A stretch of 64,000 bases of DNA, taken from contig JAVSMU010000001.1 in assembly GCA_032027045.1 (NCBI GenBank), positions 2,800,783 through 2,864,782 on the forward strand, read 5' to 3'. Position numbers and translations under genes: made by a program. The notes beneath the pieces were generated by a model that was given only the letters and a program-made list of their open reading frames with translations, did no database searches and was not told where the DNA came from. Below are positions 16,554-26,823 of the stretch, piece after piece. The first letter of the stretch is position 1; every line of letters starts with the position of its first letter. This DNA is from Truepera sp. (GTDB lineage: Bacteria; Deinococcota; Deinococci; Deinococcales; Trueperaceae).

Positions 16554-16672
16554 GGTAGGGTCCAAGTACCGGTAGGGTCCAAGTACCGGTAGGGTCCGAG
16601 TACCGCGAGGGTCCGAGTACCGCGAGGGTTCGAGTACCGCTAGGGTCCAAGTTCCACGAGGGTCCAACTTCC
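16554..16672 (+). repeat. 17-bp tandem repeat, seven copies, intergenic
   Basis: Seven contiguous 17-bp units with consensus GSTAGGGTCCRAGTACC, gradually diverging toward the 3' end. The unit length is not a multiple of three and the array lies between genes, so it is not coding. It starts directly after the hairpin. Confidence 0.85.
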
Positions 16673-16723
16673 GCACCATTGCCCGCGCCACAGCGCGCGC
16701 CATGCAGAAACGAGGGGTAGGAC

Positions 16724-17842
16724 GTGAAGCTCCACGGCGACCGCGTGACGGCTTTCCTGATGCTCTTGCCCTCGCTCATCTTGTTGGCGATCTTCGTTTA
16801 CGGCTTCATCGGGCGCACCGCCTACGTGTCGACCACCGACTGGGGCAGCAACCCGGCGCAGGCGCTCGCCCTCGAGCCGCAACTCGAGCCCGTCGGCGCG
16901 GCCAACTACGTGGGGCTCTTCACCTCGCGCTTCAACGCGCGGTTCCGCCAGGACCTCGTCAACACCTTCTTTTTCACGCTGTTCTTCCTCGTCGGCTGCC
17001 TCGGCCTCGGCCTCGGCCTCGCCATCCTGCTCGACCAGCGGGTGCGCGGGGAGGCCGTGTTCCGCACCATCTTCCTATTTCCATTCGCCCTGGCGTTCAT
17101 CGTCACGGGCACCATCTGGCGCTGGATGCTCCAGCCGCAGGGCGGCCTGAACGTCCTGCCGACGCTCGTCGGGCTGCCTAAGCTCGAGCTGCCGTGGCTC
17201 ACCACCAGGCAACAGGTGTGGCGCTTCGACTGGCGGCACCTCCCCGCCTACCTCGCCGTGATCGTCGCGCTGGTGTTGCTGATCTTCGCCTGGCGGGCGT
17301 GGCGCAACCAGCGCCGCGGGCGCGGGGCGACCCTCGGCGTGGTGGCGCTGGCGCTCGGCGTCTGGGGCGGCTTCGGGGCCCCCGGCCTCACGTTCCTGCC
17401 TTACAGCGAGCTGCATGGCTTCAACGTCGCGTTCATAGGCATCGTGTTGGCGGCGGTGTGGCAGATGTCCGGTTACACGATGGCGCTCTACTTGGCGGGC
17501 CTGCGCGGCGTGCCCGAGGAGCTGCGCGAGGCGGCGCGGAGCGACGGCGCCAGCGAGTGGCAGCTCTACCGCCACGTCATCCTCCCGCTGCTAGGGCCCA
17601 TCACGCTGTCGGCAATGATCATCCTGGGCCACATCAGCCTCAAGATCTTCGACCTCATCTGGGCCATGGCGGGTTCCGACAACGCCGTCACCGACGTGCC
17701 CGCGCTGCTCATGTACCTCCGCACCTTCCGCGGCAACCAGTTCGCCGAGGGCGCGGCCATCGCCATGGTGCTGCTGGTCATGGTGGCGGCCGTCATCGTG
17801 CCGTACCTGTGGACGAGCCTGCGGAGCGAGGTGCGGCGATGA
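16724..17842 (+). CDS. Sugar ABC transporter permease (MalF-type)
   Basis: Integral membrane permease, 372 residues. The first helix is [21 protein letters not shown]. The EAA loop carries the G at [28 protein letters not shown] (~265-292), the ATPase-coupling motif. A ~60-residue hydrophobic insertion in the middle ([17 protein letters not shown] and [12 protein letters not shown]) makes it longer than usual. The start is GTG 16724. It overlaps the next permease by four bases (ATGA). Confidence 0.88.
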   Translation: MKLHGDRVTAFLMLLPSLILLAIFVYGFIGRTAYVSTTDWGSNPAQALALEPQLEPVGAANYVGLFTSRFNARFRQDLVNTFFFTLFFLVGCLGLGLGLAILLDQRVRGEAVFRTIFLFPFALAFIVTGTIWRWMLQPQGGLNVLPTLVGLPKLELPWLTTRQQVWRFDWRHLPAYLAVIVALVLLIFAWRAWRNQRRGRGATLGVVALALGVWGGFGAPGLTFLPYSELHGFNVAFIGIVLAAVWQMSGYTMALYLAGLRGVPEELREAARSDGASEWQLYRHVILPLLGPITLSAMIILGHISLKIFDLIWAMAGSDNAVTDVPALLMYLRTFRGNQFAEGAAIAMVLLVMVAAVIVPYLWTSLRSEVRR

Positions 17843-18687
17843 GCCTCACCACGCTGCCCCGGATCCAGAAGCGCCGCAGCCCCTGGCGGCCCGTCGTCTA
17901 CCTCCTCCTCGTGTTGGCGACCATCTTCTACCTCCTGCCCATCTACCTCGTGCTGGTGACGGCCCTCAAGGAGGCTACCGACATCCAACTCGCGACCACC
18001 TGGAACCTGCCCAACCCCTGGAGCTGGGGCAGCTTCGTCACCGCCTGGCAGGCGTTCGCCCCGAAGCTGCGGAACTCGCTGGTGCTGGCCGTCTTCGCGA
18101 CGGTCGGCTCCGCCATGCTGGGCTCCTTGAACGGCTACGTGCTCTCTAAGTGGCGCTTCCCCGGCGCCGGCATCGTCTTCCCTCTCATGCTCTTCGGCAT
18201 GTTCATCCCCTACCAGGCGATCCTCATCCCGCTCTTCCAGTTCCTCAAGAGCGTGGGGCTCTACGGGAGCATCTGGGGCCTCATCCTCACCCATATCGTC
18301 TACGGCCTGCCGATCACGACCCTCATCTTCCGCAACTTCTACGCCGAGATCCCCGACGAGATGCTCGAGGCCGCCAAGATCGACGGGTCGGGCTTCTTCG
18401 GCATCTACGCCCGCATCATGTTCCCGCTGTCGGTGTCGGGCTTCGTGGTGGTGATCATCTGGCAGTTCACCCAGATCTGGAACGAGTTCCTGTTCGCCGT
18501 CACGCTCACGAACCAGGCGTCGCAGCCGATCACCGTGGCGCTCGCGCAGCTTGCGGGGGGCGAGGCGGTGAAGTGGAACCTGCCCATGGCCGGGGCGATC
18601 CTGGCGGCCCTACCGACCCTCCTCATCTACATCGTGCTGGGCCGCTACTTCATCCGCGGGCTCCTGGCGGGCTCGGTGAAGGGATGA
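17839..18687 (+). CDS. Sugar ABC transporter permease (MalG-type)
   Basis: A 282-residue permease with six predicted helices and the EAA motif [25 protein letters not shown] (~175-200). It ends [13 protein letters not shown], the common MalG-type C-terminus that docks on the ATPase. ATG 17839 overlaps the upstream stop (ATGA), so translation is coupled to the MalF-type partner. galT follows after 6 bases. Confidence 0.9.
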   Translation: MSLTTLPRIQKRRSPWRPVVYLLLVLATIFYLLPIYLVLVTALKEATDIQLATTWNLPNPWSWGSFVTAWQAFAPKLRNSLVLAVFATVGSAMLGSLNGYVLSKWRFPGAGIVFPLMLFGMFIPYQAILIPLFQFLKSVGLYGSIWGLILTHIVYGLPITTLIFRNFYAEIPDEMLEAAKIDGSGFFGIYARIMFPLSVSGFVVVIIWQFTQIWNEFLFAVTLTNQASQPITVALAQLAGGEAVKWNLPMAGAILAALPTLLIYIVLGRYFIRGLLAGSVKG

Positions 18688-18693
18688 GGGCGC

Positions 18694-19751
18694 TTGGCTG
18701 ACCCGACGCTCGAGCCGGCGAGGTTCGACCTCGAGAAACATCCGCACCGCCGCTACAACGCGCTCTCGGGTGACTGGGTGCTCGTCTCGCCGCACCGCAC
18801 AGAGCGGCCCTGGCAGGGCAAGGTAGCCGCGGCCGGCGAGCGGCGCCCCGAGTACGACCCGACCTGTTACCTCTGCCCGGGCAACGAGCGGGCGGGGGGC
18901 GTGAGGAACCCACAGTACACCGAGACGTTCGTCTTCGAGAACGACTTCGCGGCCCTGCTGCCGGACACGCCCGCCGCCCGCGCTGACGGGCTCCTCCGGT
19001 TCGAGTCGGTGCGGGGCGAGTGCCGCGTCCTGTGCTTCTCGCCGCGCCACGACCTCACGCTCGCCCTCATGAACCCGTCCCAGCTACGCACCGTCGTCGA
19101 CCTCTGGGTGGCGCAGCAGCGCGAGCTGCAGGAGCGCTGGCGCTGGGTGCAGATCTTCGAGAGCAAGGGCGAGATCGTGGGGGCAAGCAACCCACACCCG
19201 CACGGGCAGATCTGGGCGAGTGACTTCCTACCGGTGGAGGTGGCCAAGGAGGACGACCGGCAACGGCGCTACTTCGAGGCGCACGGCTCGCCGCTGCTCA
19301 TCGACTACGCGCGGCTCGAGGCCGAGCGCGGCGAGCGGGTGGTGACCCAGAACGAGCACTGGTTGGTCGTCGTTCCCTTCTGGGCCTACTGGCCCTTCGA
19401 GGCGTTGGTGCTGCCGCGCAGGGCGGTGGCGCGCCTCACCGACCTCTCCGACGAGGAGCGGGACGCCCTCGCGAGCGTCCTGAAGATCATGTTCGTCAAG
19501 TTCGACAACCTTTTCGAGACGTCGTTCCCCTACTGCTCCGGCTGGCACGGCGCGCCGTCGGGTACGGGTGGGGCGCACTGGCAGCTCCACGCTCACTACT
19601 ACCCGCCCCTGTTGCGAAGCGCCAGCGTCCAGAAGTTCGTCGCGTCTTACGAGTGGCTGGCGGAGGCGCAGCGCGACCTCACCCCCGAGGGTGCCGCGGC
19701 CAGGCTCCGCGAGCAATCGGGGCGGCACTACCTCGAGGCGCCGGCGGGCCG

Positions 19752-19755
<4 letters not shown>
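18694..19755 (+). CDS. galT: Galactose-1-phosphate uridylyltransferase
   Basis: GalT exchanges UMP between UDP-glucose and galactose-1-phosphate in the Leloir pathway. The active site NPHPHGQIW (~164-172, nucleophilic His in HPH) is intact, and the N-terminal [16 protein letters not shown] and the zinc-site CYLCPGN (~55-61) are typical. It is 353 residues long. The start is probably TTG 18694, with GAGG five bases upstream inside the end of the permease gene region; no ATG gives a longer family match. It overlaps galK by four bases (ATGA at 19752). Confidence 0.93.
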
Positions 19756-20884
<1,129 letters not shown>

Positions 20885-20902
20885 CCGGCCGCCCGCGGCC
20901 GG
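20885..20902 (+). terminator. GC hairpin after galK
   Basis: CCGGCCGC (20885-20892) and GCGGCCGG (20895-20902) form an 8-bp stem between convergent genes. No U-tract is present, so terminator strength is uncertain. Confidence 0.4.
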
Positions 20903-20912
20903 GGCGGCAAGC

Positions 20913-21419
20913 CTAGAAGTTGATCGAGATGCAACTCAAGTTGCGCAGGGCATCGGTTCCACCCGTCACGTCAAAGTTGTAGGTCAGTTGGTTCCCAGCC
21001 ACGCCCATGGCCCGAACCTCGAGCCTTGCGCCATCCACGAGGCCGGCCAGGAAGTGCCCGAGCGCATCGCCGCTGAAGAAGACTGCATCTTTACTGACTG
21101 CAACGCTCAGCAGTTCCGTAACGGCTGCCTCGGAATCGAACTGCCACGTCGTCGCCGCGTACCAGAAGGTGGCGCTATCAGGCTCTTTTTGCTCGGTCCT
21201 CGATATGTGTAGTTCGGCAGTGGTGACGTACATCTCCAGCCAGTCGCCTCCGTCACACCTGACGACGACGTTGCCGTCTTCGGAGTTCTCGGACCTCAGC
21301 AGGACGTAACTCGTGTCCTTGTCGCGGGCGTCGTCATGCCTTTCGACGAAGTTCCATCCGCCGGCGAACCCTACCGACAGCACCGCAAGCGCGAATATCG
21401 CAACGACCACCTGTTTCAT
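20913..21419 (-). CDS. Secreted or membrane-anchored protein of unknown function
   Basis: The 168-residue product starts MKQVVVAIFALAVLSVGFAGG, an N-terminal signal or anchor helix, then a ~140-residue beta-rich domain with two cysteines (VVRCDGGDW and LSCISINF) that could form a disulfide. Start 21419 is chosen because GGAGAGG is about ten bases upstream; the frame is open to 21572. It is single, convergent with galK. No family recognised. Confidence 0.55.
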   Translation of the reverse strand: MKQVVVAIFALAVLSVGFAGGWNFVERHDDARDKDTSYVLLRSENSEDGNVVVRCDGGDWLEMYVTTAELHISRTEQKEPDSATFWYAATTWQFDSEAAVTELLSVAVSKDAVFFSGDALGHFLAGLVDGARLEVRAMGVAGNQLTYNFDVTGGTDALRNLSCISINF

Positions 21420-21650
21420 TTCGTGCTGCCTCTCCGGGGCTCGGAGCCACCGATATAGGTGCTCGTCATCGCCTGCCCTCCCAAACGGTCTTTCCCGTAG
21501 CCGATGCCCCCGCACGCAAGATGGGCGGCGTCCCAACCTAGGAACGTCAACAATCCTGTGGATCTCATGCATCGAGGTTACGGAAAGCCGCTTAATTTCC
21601 CCTTAAGCGGGGGCCTTCGAGGGAGGCCGGGGTTCGAGCGTTGCGCCCCT

Positions 21651-21656
21651 TATAGT
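21651..21656 (+). promoter_or_regulatory. Leaderless-type -10 box TATAGT of the YcaQ-type gene
   Basis: TATAGT, six bases (GCCGCC), then ATG 21663. Confidence 0.55.
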
Positions 21657-21662
21657 GCCGCC

Positions 21663-22928
21663 ATGCCCGCAGACCCCCTCGTGATCCCCGAGCCCGTTGC
21701 TCGCCGCTTCATCCTCGGCCGCCAGGGCTTGTGGCCGGGGCGCCGTTGGGCTGGTCGCAGCGGCACGGAGCAGGCGATGCGCGCCGTCGAGCACCTGCAG
21801 CTCGACCCGCTGAACATCACGGCGCGCAGCCAGGACCTGATGCTGCACGCCCGCGTGGCCGATTACGCGCCGGAGAGTTGGCAGCAGCCGACCTACGACG
21901 AGCGCAAGTTCTTCGATTGGGGTGGTTGGCTGGCCGTGCGTCCCATGGAGGAGCTGCCTTACTTCCGTCACTACATGGTGGAGGCCGCACAGGAGCCGCA
22001 ACATACCGACTGGGCCAAGGCGCACGCCGCCCTGCTGGCAGAGATGCGGGCCGTGGTGCGCGAGGAGGGCCCAGTGAGCAACCGCGACTTCGCCATGGCC
22101 TCGCGCAACCGCGTGAACAGCTACCGCGGCCGCAAGGACAGCGCGCTGGCGCTCTACCACCTGTGGCGCACGGGCGAGGTGATGATCCACGGCCGCGAGC
22201 GCTTCGAGCGCAGTTACGACCTGACCGAGCGCATCGCACCGGCCGAGCTCATCTGCGAGGCGCCGGCGCACGAGGCCGAGCGGTTCATGATGCTCAAGCG
22301 CGTGGCTTTCGAGGGTCTGCACGACCGGGGCGGCAGCGCCTTCCCCATTCCCGGCGCCTACCGCGTGGGGGAGGTCCGCGAACTCCTCGACGAACTGACC
22401 CATGACGGGCTACTCGTTGCCGTTCAAGTGGAGGGCCGGCGCGGCAAGCAGCACCTGCTGGCAACCGACTTGCCTCTGCTCGAGGCTTTACTTTCAGGGC
22501 GAGTACCCGAGGCCTGGCAGCCGGTGGGCCTCACCACTAGCGACGCCGTGACTTTCCTCGCCCCGCTCGACCCGGTGTCGGCGCGCGGCCGAGCCGCCAA
22601 GGTCTTCGGTTTCGATTACGTGTGGGAGGTTTACAAGCCCGTCGACAAGCGCAAGTGGGGCTACTACGTCCTACCCATCCTCTGGGGCGACGCGCTGGTG
22701 GCACGCGCCGACCTGAAGCTCGACCGCTCGACCAACACGCTACAGGTGCTTGGCTTCTGGCTCGAGGAGCCCGCCACCGGCAAGGACGCGGCCTTCGCTA
22801 CCGCCTTGGGGCGGGGCTTCGCCAACCTCCGGCGTTTCTTGGCGGCCGAGAGGCTGGACGTGAGTGCCATCCGCCCCGTCGCCTTGCGCAAGGAGGTGCG
22901 CAAGGTGGCCGCCTCGTCGGGGGAGTGA
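21663..22928 (+). CDS. YcaQ-type winged-helix DNA glycosylase (HTH_42)
   Basis: Proteins of this superfamily unhook bulky or crosslinked alkyl-guanine lesions in DNA. The 421-residue protein has the superfamily start RRFILGRQGLWPGRRW, the catalytic-type Q-phi-D motif in LQLDPLNITARSQDLMLHAR (~42-61), and YDERKFFDWGGWLAVRPMEELPYFRHYM. The C-terminal part has LAPLDPVSARGRAAKVFGFDYVWEVYKP and KRKWGYYVLPILWGD, both highly typical. Q-x-D rather than Q-x-Q places it with YcaQ-like rather than AlkZ-like members, as I recall the family. The start is fixed by a leaderless-type promoter. Confidence 0.88.
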   Translation: MPADPLVIPEPVARRFILGRQGLWPGRRWAGRSGTEQAMRAVEHLQLDPLNITARSQDLMLHARVADYAPESWQQPTYDERKFFDWGGWLAVRPMEELPYFRHYMVEAAQEPQHTDWAKAHAALLAEMRAVVREEGPVSNRDFAMASRNRVNSYRGRKDSALALYHLWRTGEVMIHGRERFERSYDLTERIAPAELICEAPAHEAERFMMLKRVAFEGLHDRGGSAFPIPGAYRVGEVRELLDELTHDGLLVAVQVEGRRGKQHLLATDLPLLEALLSGRVPEAWQPVGLTTSDAVTFLAPLDPVSARGRAAKVFGFDYVWEVYKPVDKRKWGYYVLPILWGDALVARADLKLDRSTNTLQVLGFWLEEPATGKDAAFATALGRGFANLRRFLAAERLDVSAIRPVALRKEVRKVAASSGE

Positions 22929-22950
22929 TCGGGTCAACGGTCGTGCGGGG

Positions 22951-23316
22951 CTACGGCAGCGCTTGGTCGAAGCGCTGCACCTCCACCAGGTAGCCGTGCG
23001 GGTCGCGCACGAGGAAGCGGGTGATGCCGAACGCCGCCACGTGTTCGACGGGCGTGCTGGGCCGAGCGCCGCGCGCGGTGAGCTCGTCGTACGCGGCTTG
23101 CACATCGCGCACCAATAGGGTGAGGAACACGCGGTGCTGTCCCGGGATGACGGGACTCCCGAGGCAGAAGCCTACGTAGGCGCCTTCCCGCACGCGGTAG
23201 ATGCGGCACGTCCCCTGATCGCGGACGAGTTCGAGGCCGAGGACGCCCCGGTAGAAGCCGTCGGCGGCGTCGAGGTCGTGCGTGGGCAGGAAGGTGAGGA
23301 ACGCGTCGGGCTGCAT
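22951..23316 (-). CDS. VOC/glyoxalase-family protein
   Basis: A single vicinal-oxygen-chelate domain of 121 residues: two beta-alpha-beta-beta-beta modules beginning FLPTHDLDAADGFYRGVLGLELV and VFLTLLVRDVQAAYDEL, ending LVRDPHGYLVEVQRFD, where the D-P-x-G-x-x-x-E Glu is a metal ligand in many members. The first-module His (PTHD) is present. The substrate is unknown; resistance-type and dioxygenase-type relatives share this fold. ATG 23316 is preceded by GAGG; the frame extends to 23337. Confidence 0.8.
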   Translation of the reverse strand: MQPDAFLTFLPTHDLDAADGFYRGVLGLELVRDQGTCRIYRVREGAYVGFCLGSPVIPGQHRVFLTLLVRDVQAAYDELTARGARPSTPVEHVAAFGITRFLVRDPHGYLVEVQRFDQALP

Positions 23317-23359
23317 GAGGCCCTCAGGATGGCACATGGAACGGCTGGACCGCGGCGGG

Positions 23360-23475
23360 GACGGTGATTACCCCGGCGTGGTTGCGCCCGACGGGGATTA
23401 CCCCGGTGTGTCTGCCGCGACGGTGATTGCCCCGGTGCGAACGCGGTTACGGTGGTTGCCCGGTGCGATCGCGGC
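23360..23475 (+). repeat. ~30-bp imperfect tandem repeat, 3-4 copies, intergenic
   Basis: Units start GACGGTGATTACCCCGG (23360), GACGGGGATTACCCCGG (23390), GACGGTGATTGCCCCGG (23419), then a degenerate ACGGTGGTTGCCCGG (23449). They lie between divergent genes. Confidence 0.65.
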
Positions 23476-23528
23476 GAGGGTGCCTGTTGCACCGATGCCC
23501 TTCGCCTTCTGGCGCGATGTCGGGCGTC

Positions 23529-23548
23529 ATGTGATATAAACATCACAT
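23529..23548. promoter_or_regulatory. Palindromic operator over promoter and start codon of the ArsR-SRPBCC gene
   Basis: Perfect inverted repeat ATGTGAT-N6-ATCACAT. It contains the TATAAA -10 box (23535-23540) and overlaps the ATG (23547), six bases downstream of the box. This position fits autorepression by the encoded ArsR-type protein. Confidence 0.65.
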
Positions 23549-24419
23549 GTCCAGCAGTCTCGTGGCCGCGAACGCCGCCGCTTCTCCTTACGCGGGCGGA
23601 CTCACCGGCGCCACGCGGGCCGAACCTAGCCGATCCGCCGACCCAGACCGAGCCGCAGACGCCTTCTGGAAAGCGCTCGCCAGCCCCTGGCGCCGCCAGA
23701 TCCTCGACGCCCTAAGGGGCGGCCCCCTGACCACAGGCGAGCTGGCTGAGCACCTGCCGAAGCTCTCCCGCTTCGCCGTCATGCAGCACTTGGACGTGCT
23801 CACGGACGCCGGCATCGTTCTGGTAGAGCGTCGCGGCCGGCACCGCTTCAACCACATCAATGCGGCCCCGCTGCGTGGGTTCTACGAACGTTGGGTCGGC
23901 CGCTTCGCGGACGCGGCCGCGAGCGAGATGACCGCCCTGAAGCGGCATCTGGAGGAGGAGGCCATGGCGAACGAATCGGTGAGGGTCATACGAATGGAGA
24001 ACGAGCTCGGCTTCGCCGCGCCGCCCGAGCGCGTGTTCGCGGCGCTGACCGACGCAGAGCAGGTCTTGAAGTGGTTCCCGTACACGTACGGGGAGAAGCG
24101 CGTGCAGCGCGTGGTGCTCGAGCCGCGCGTCGGTGGGGCGCAGTACGAGGATTGGGGCGACGGGCGCGGCTACTTCTACGGCCACGTGACCGAATGGGAC
24201 CCGCCGCGCCGCTACGCGGTCCGTTCGCGCCTTCATGCCGGCACCGTGATGGACACGGCCCTTGCCATCGAAGCCACCGAGGCGGGTTCGGTGTTGCGGT
24301 CGTCCAGGGTAATCGTCGGACCCATCGACGACGAGCAGGAGCGGGGCATCAGGTTCCACGGCGACCTCGGCCGCTTCGAGGAGGCAATCCGCAAGGTGGT
24401 GGAGGGAGAGCGAGCATGA
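23547..24419 (+). CDS. ArsR-family HTH fused to SRPBCC (AHSA1) domain
   Basis: Residues ~35-125 are an ArsR winged helix ([32 protein letters not shown], then [30 protein letters not shown]). No metal-binding cysteines are visible. A helical linker leads to an AHSA1-type START/SRPBCC domain (~145-290; [24 protein letters not shown]), which binds hydrophobic ligands in other proteins. Normally these are two adjacent genes; here they are one polypeptide of 290 residues. It is likely a ligand-sensing autorepressor. It overlaps the next gene by four bases (ATGA) and is leaderless. Confidence 0.88.
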   Translation: MSSSLVAANAAASPYAGGLTGATRAEPSRSADPDRAADAFWKALASPWRRQILDALRGGPLTTGELAEHLPKLSRFAVMQHLDVLTDAGIVLVERRGRHRFNHINAAPLRGFYERWVGRFADAAASEMTALKRHLEEEAMANESVRVIRMENELGFAAPPERVFAALTDAEQVLKWFPYTYGEKRVQRVVLEPRVGGAQYEDWGDGRGYFYGHVTEWDPPRRYAVRSRLHAGTVMDTALAIEATEAGSVLRSSRVIVGPIDDEQERGIRFHGDLGRFEEAIRKVVEGERA

Positions 24420-24988
24420 CCGACAAGGCCAGCAAGTACGTACGGACCGCCACCGCGAACGTCGAGGCCCAGACGGGCATGTCCGTCGAGGAGATCTTCG
24501 AGATGATGGGTGGCTGGGGCACGTTGAAACACGGCGAGCTAGTGTCACGCTTGAAGGAGAAGCTCGGCCTCGGCCACGGCCACGCCAACATGCTGGTGCA
24601 CGACTTCCGGGAGCGTCTCGAGGCCGCAACCGGCGTCGCCGCCTCGCCCGCCGATCCTCTTGACGCAATCTACGCCGGTAAGAAGGCAGAACTGCGGCCG
24701 CTGCACGAGGCCGTTCTCGCGCGGCTGCAGGGCATGGGCCAGTTCGAAGTGGCGCCCAAGAAGGCGTACGTCAGCCTCCGCCGGGCGAAGCAGTTCGCCA
24801 CGGTGGGCCCCGGCTCGCGTGGCCGGCTCGAGGTGGGCATCAACCACCGCGGCGCCGCGACGACAGAGCGTTTGGAGTCGCTCCCGGCCGGGCAGATGTG
24901 CACGCACCGCGTGTACCTGACGTCGGCGGACGAGGCGGACGACGAGTTCGTGGGGTACGTGCGGGCGGCGTACGAAGCGGCCGCGTGA
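24416..24988 (+). CDS. DUF4287/DUF5655 domain protein
   Basis: A 190-residue soluble protein. The N-terminal DUF4287-like helical part ([39 protein letters not shown], ~21-60) and a C-terminal DUF5655-like part ([30 protein letters not shown], ~110-150) match the common two-domain arrangement. The function is unknown. ATG 24416 overlaps the end of the ArsR-SRPBCC gene, so the two are co-translated and presumably act in the same response. Confidence 0.8.
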   Translation: MTDKASKYVRTATANVEAQTGMSVEEIFEMMGGWGTLKHGELVSRLKEKLGLGHGHANMLVHDFRERLEAATGVAASPADPLDAIYAGKKAELRPLHEAVLARLQGMGQFEVAPKKAYVSLRRAKQFATVGPGSRGRLEVGINHRGAATTERLESLPAGQMCTHRVYLTSADEADDEFVGYVRAAYEAAA

Positions 24989-25122
24989 AGCCGCGCTGAC
25001 GCGCCGATGGGTGCGGGGCGCGCTTGGGGGCGAGGCTGGAGGCCCCGAGGCTCACCATGCCGGCGCGTTCTTTCCTGGGCGCAAGTGGTGGCGAGGCGTA
25101 CGCCCACCGATGTCTAAGATAC

Positions 25123-25163
25123 TTGACATGAAGTCGCCTGTTCTTTACACTCCTGATGTAAAG
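25123..25163 (+). promoter_or_regulatory. Sigma-70 promoter with operator-like inverted repeat
   Basis: TTGACA (25123-25128), 17-bp spacer, TACACT (25146-25151). The inverted repeat CTTTACA-N7-TGTAAAG (25143-25163) covers the -10 box, a likely site for the XRE repressor encoded downstream. Confidence 0.65.
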
Positions 25164-25204
25164 GATGTTTGACGCCAAGGGCCCCGGCCCTCGAGGAGGC
25201 GACG

Positions 25205-25657
25205 ATGTCGCAAGAAGAGAGAACGACGTGGGTGAGTGGCGTAGTCACGCTGTTGGCGGCGGCCTGGTACGGCTGGACCGCGTTCGGTGGGTTCGGCCGG
25301 GTCCCCGTGGACCAGATCGCGTATCAGCGGCCGCTGATCATCGCCGTGGTCGCGATGATCGTCGGCAACATCGTGGGTGCCGTCGTGCTCACGGCTGGTG
25401 CGGCGATCAGGGCCGAGGTGACCAGTAGCGGCTCGGCGAAGGCCATCGACCGCAAGGACGAGCGCGACGCTTCCATCGGGGCGCGCGGCGACCGCGCGGG
25501 GTTCTACGTGGTGTCGTCGCTGACGGTCGGCGTGCTGGCCCTGGCCATGCTGGAGGTGCCGCACTTCTGGATCGCCAACGGCGCGTTCGCGGCGCTGGTC
25601 TTGAGTGGGCTGGTGAGCGCCGTGGTCAGGCTCGTCGCGTACCGCCGGGGGTTCTAG
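25205..25657 (+). CDS. Four-helix membrane protein paired with XRE regulator
   Basis: A 150-residue protein with helices VSGVVTLLAAAWYGWTAFGG, PLIIAVVAMIVGNIVGAVVL, VVSSLTVGVLALAML and IANGAFAALVLSGLVSAVVRL. A cytoplasmic loop carries KDERDASIGARGDRAG, resembling the E-R-D/E loop of DUF2178-type proteins. Such proteins are often encoded next to a small XRE regulator, as here. GAGGAGG precedes ATG 25205. It is probably under control of the operator at 25143-25163. The physiological role is unknown. Confidence 0.7.
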   Translation: MSQEERTTWVSGVVTLLAAAWYGWTAFGGFGRVPVDQIAYQRPLIIAVVAMIVGNIVGAVVLTAGAAIRAEVTSSGSAKAIDRKDERDASIGARGDRAGFYVVSSLTVGVLALAMLEVPHFWIANGAFAALVLSGLVSAVVRLVAYRRGF

Positions 25658-25659
25658 CC

Positions 25660-25881
25660 ATGACCAAGCCGACGCGGGTGACGAACGACATCCGCGCGCT
25701 GCGCTTCGCCGCCGGCGAGATGACGCAGGCGGAGCTGGCCGACCGGGTCGGGTTGACGCGCCAGACCATCATCGCCATCGAGCAGGGTCGCTACTCCCCT
25801 TCGCTCGAGGTGGCCTTCAAGATCGCGCGTGCGTTCGGCGTTCCGCTGGAGCGGGTGTTCGGCTACCCGGAGGAGGAGTAG
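25660..25881 (+). CDS. XRE-family transcriptional regulator (YozG-like, 73 aa)
   Basis: An HTH_3 protein consisting only of the DNA-binding domain: NDIRALRFAAGEMTQAELADRVGLTRQTIIAIEQGRYSPSLEVAFKIARAFGVPLERVF. The recognition helix is near TRQTIIAIE. This is the small, single-domain type found with four-helix membrane partners. It starts two bases after the membrane gene ends, so the pair is one operon, and it probably represses the promoter at 25123-25151. Confidence 0.88.
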   Translation: MTKPTRVTNDIRALRFAAGEMTQAELADRVGLTRQTIIAIEQGRYSPSLEVAFKIARAFGVPLERVFGYPEEE

Positions 25882-25948
25882 TAACGGCCTCCGACACCCC
25901 GCGCACCGGCGTCTCGCTGCTTCGCGCCACCGGCCGGGCAAGACGAGC

Positions 25949-26056
25949 ATGGCGAACGTCGCCCGGTTCATGGCCGAGCTCACGGCTGACCCAGCGACCC
26001 GGCGGCGTTGGCGCGGACAGATGCCCGTGATCGTGAACGAGACGCAAGGCAGATAG
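25949..26056 (+). CDS. Possible 35-residue small protein
   Basis: ATG 25949 opens MANVARFMAELTADPATRRRW, which resembles N-terminal helices of small Nif11-like or leader-type peptides, then stops after 35 codons. A weak AGACGAG lies just upstream. It could be a truncated gene. Low confidence. Confidence 0.3.
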   Translation: MANVARFMAELTADPATRRRWRGQMPVIVNETQGR

Positions 26057-26139
26057 CGTAGTGATGTCGATCGGGTGGAAGCGGTGGGAGCGCCGCTACT
26101 AACTTTGGCTGGCTCACGACGCCCCCAAAGCGCAGGCGC

Positions 26140-26817
26140 TCAGTCTTCGTTAGTCGCGTATCCCTCGATGATCTCCCCACCGGCCAAGACCGCGTCGTAC
26201 TCGACGAACGGCTCGGACATCACGTTTCCGTCCCTGTTCGCCTCACCCGCGGCGTGATAGGTGCCCGTGATACGAAAGCCCTCTTTGTCGATCAGGTCCC
26301 AGTCGTCGGTCGTGCCAGTCACCTCGATGGCGCCGAAGAACATGCGGAACCAGTTGTTGCTGTACAAGACGACCATGCTGCCCCCGGTTATCTTCTCGCG
26401 CTCGGGCGTGCCGTCATAAACGCCGAACTCGCCGTCCCACCTGCCCGATGCCCGTAACGCGGTGGTCTTGACGGCCACGCTCGCGGTATTGGGCCCACCC
26501 GCGAGCCCGGTTGCGGTGGCGGTGATGGTGTGACTACCCGGCGCAGGCGCCGCCAGTTCCGCCGACCACGCGCGCCTACCGGCCGAGGCGGCGGCGAGAG
26601 TGGCCGTGACCGGCGCTCCTCCACCGACGGTAACCTTGACACCGGCGCCGTCCACCACGCTTCCCTCGACGAGGATGGCGCTACCTGCGACGAACTCCTG
26701 GTCGGGTTGCGGTGAGGTGATCACCACTTCGGCCTGCGGCTGAGGTTGGGGTTGGGCGCCGCATGCCGAGAGGAGGGCGACCGTGAGGGCTAGGGCTAGC
26801 AGTCCAGTGGTTCTCAT
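26140..26817 (-). CDS. Secreted lipoprotein with Ig-like domain
   Basis: Signal peptide MRTTGLLALALTVALLSAC with lipobox LLSAC, followed by a QPQPQPQ spacer. Residues ~30-115 form an Ig-like/big-domain sandwich (VVITSPQPDQEFVAGSAILVEG, then SHTITATATGLAG). The C-terminal ~100 residues (RWDGEFGVYDG..FRITGTYHAAGE) look like a lipocalin-type beta barrel. It is monocistronic with a leaderless-type promoter. The substrate is unknown. Confidence 0.7.
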   Translation of the reverse strand: MRTTGLLALALTVALLSACGAQPQPQPQAEVVITSPQPDQEFVAGSAILVEGSVVDGAGVKVTVGGGAPVTATLAAASAGRRAWSAELAAPAPGSHTITATATGLAGGPNTASVAVKTTALRASGRWDGEFGVYDGTPEREKITGGSMVVLYSNNWFRMFFGAIEVTGTTDDWDLIDKEGFRITGTYHAAGEANRDGNVMSEPFVEYDAVLAGGEIIEGYATNED

Positions 26818-26823
26818 GTGCCG

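Noticed and set aside
16554-16672. CRISPR-like array
   Set aside because: Units of 17 bp are contiguous without spacers and no cas genes are present; it is a tandem repeat.
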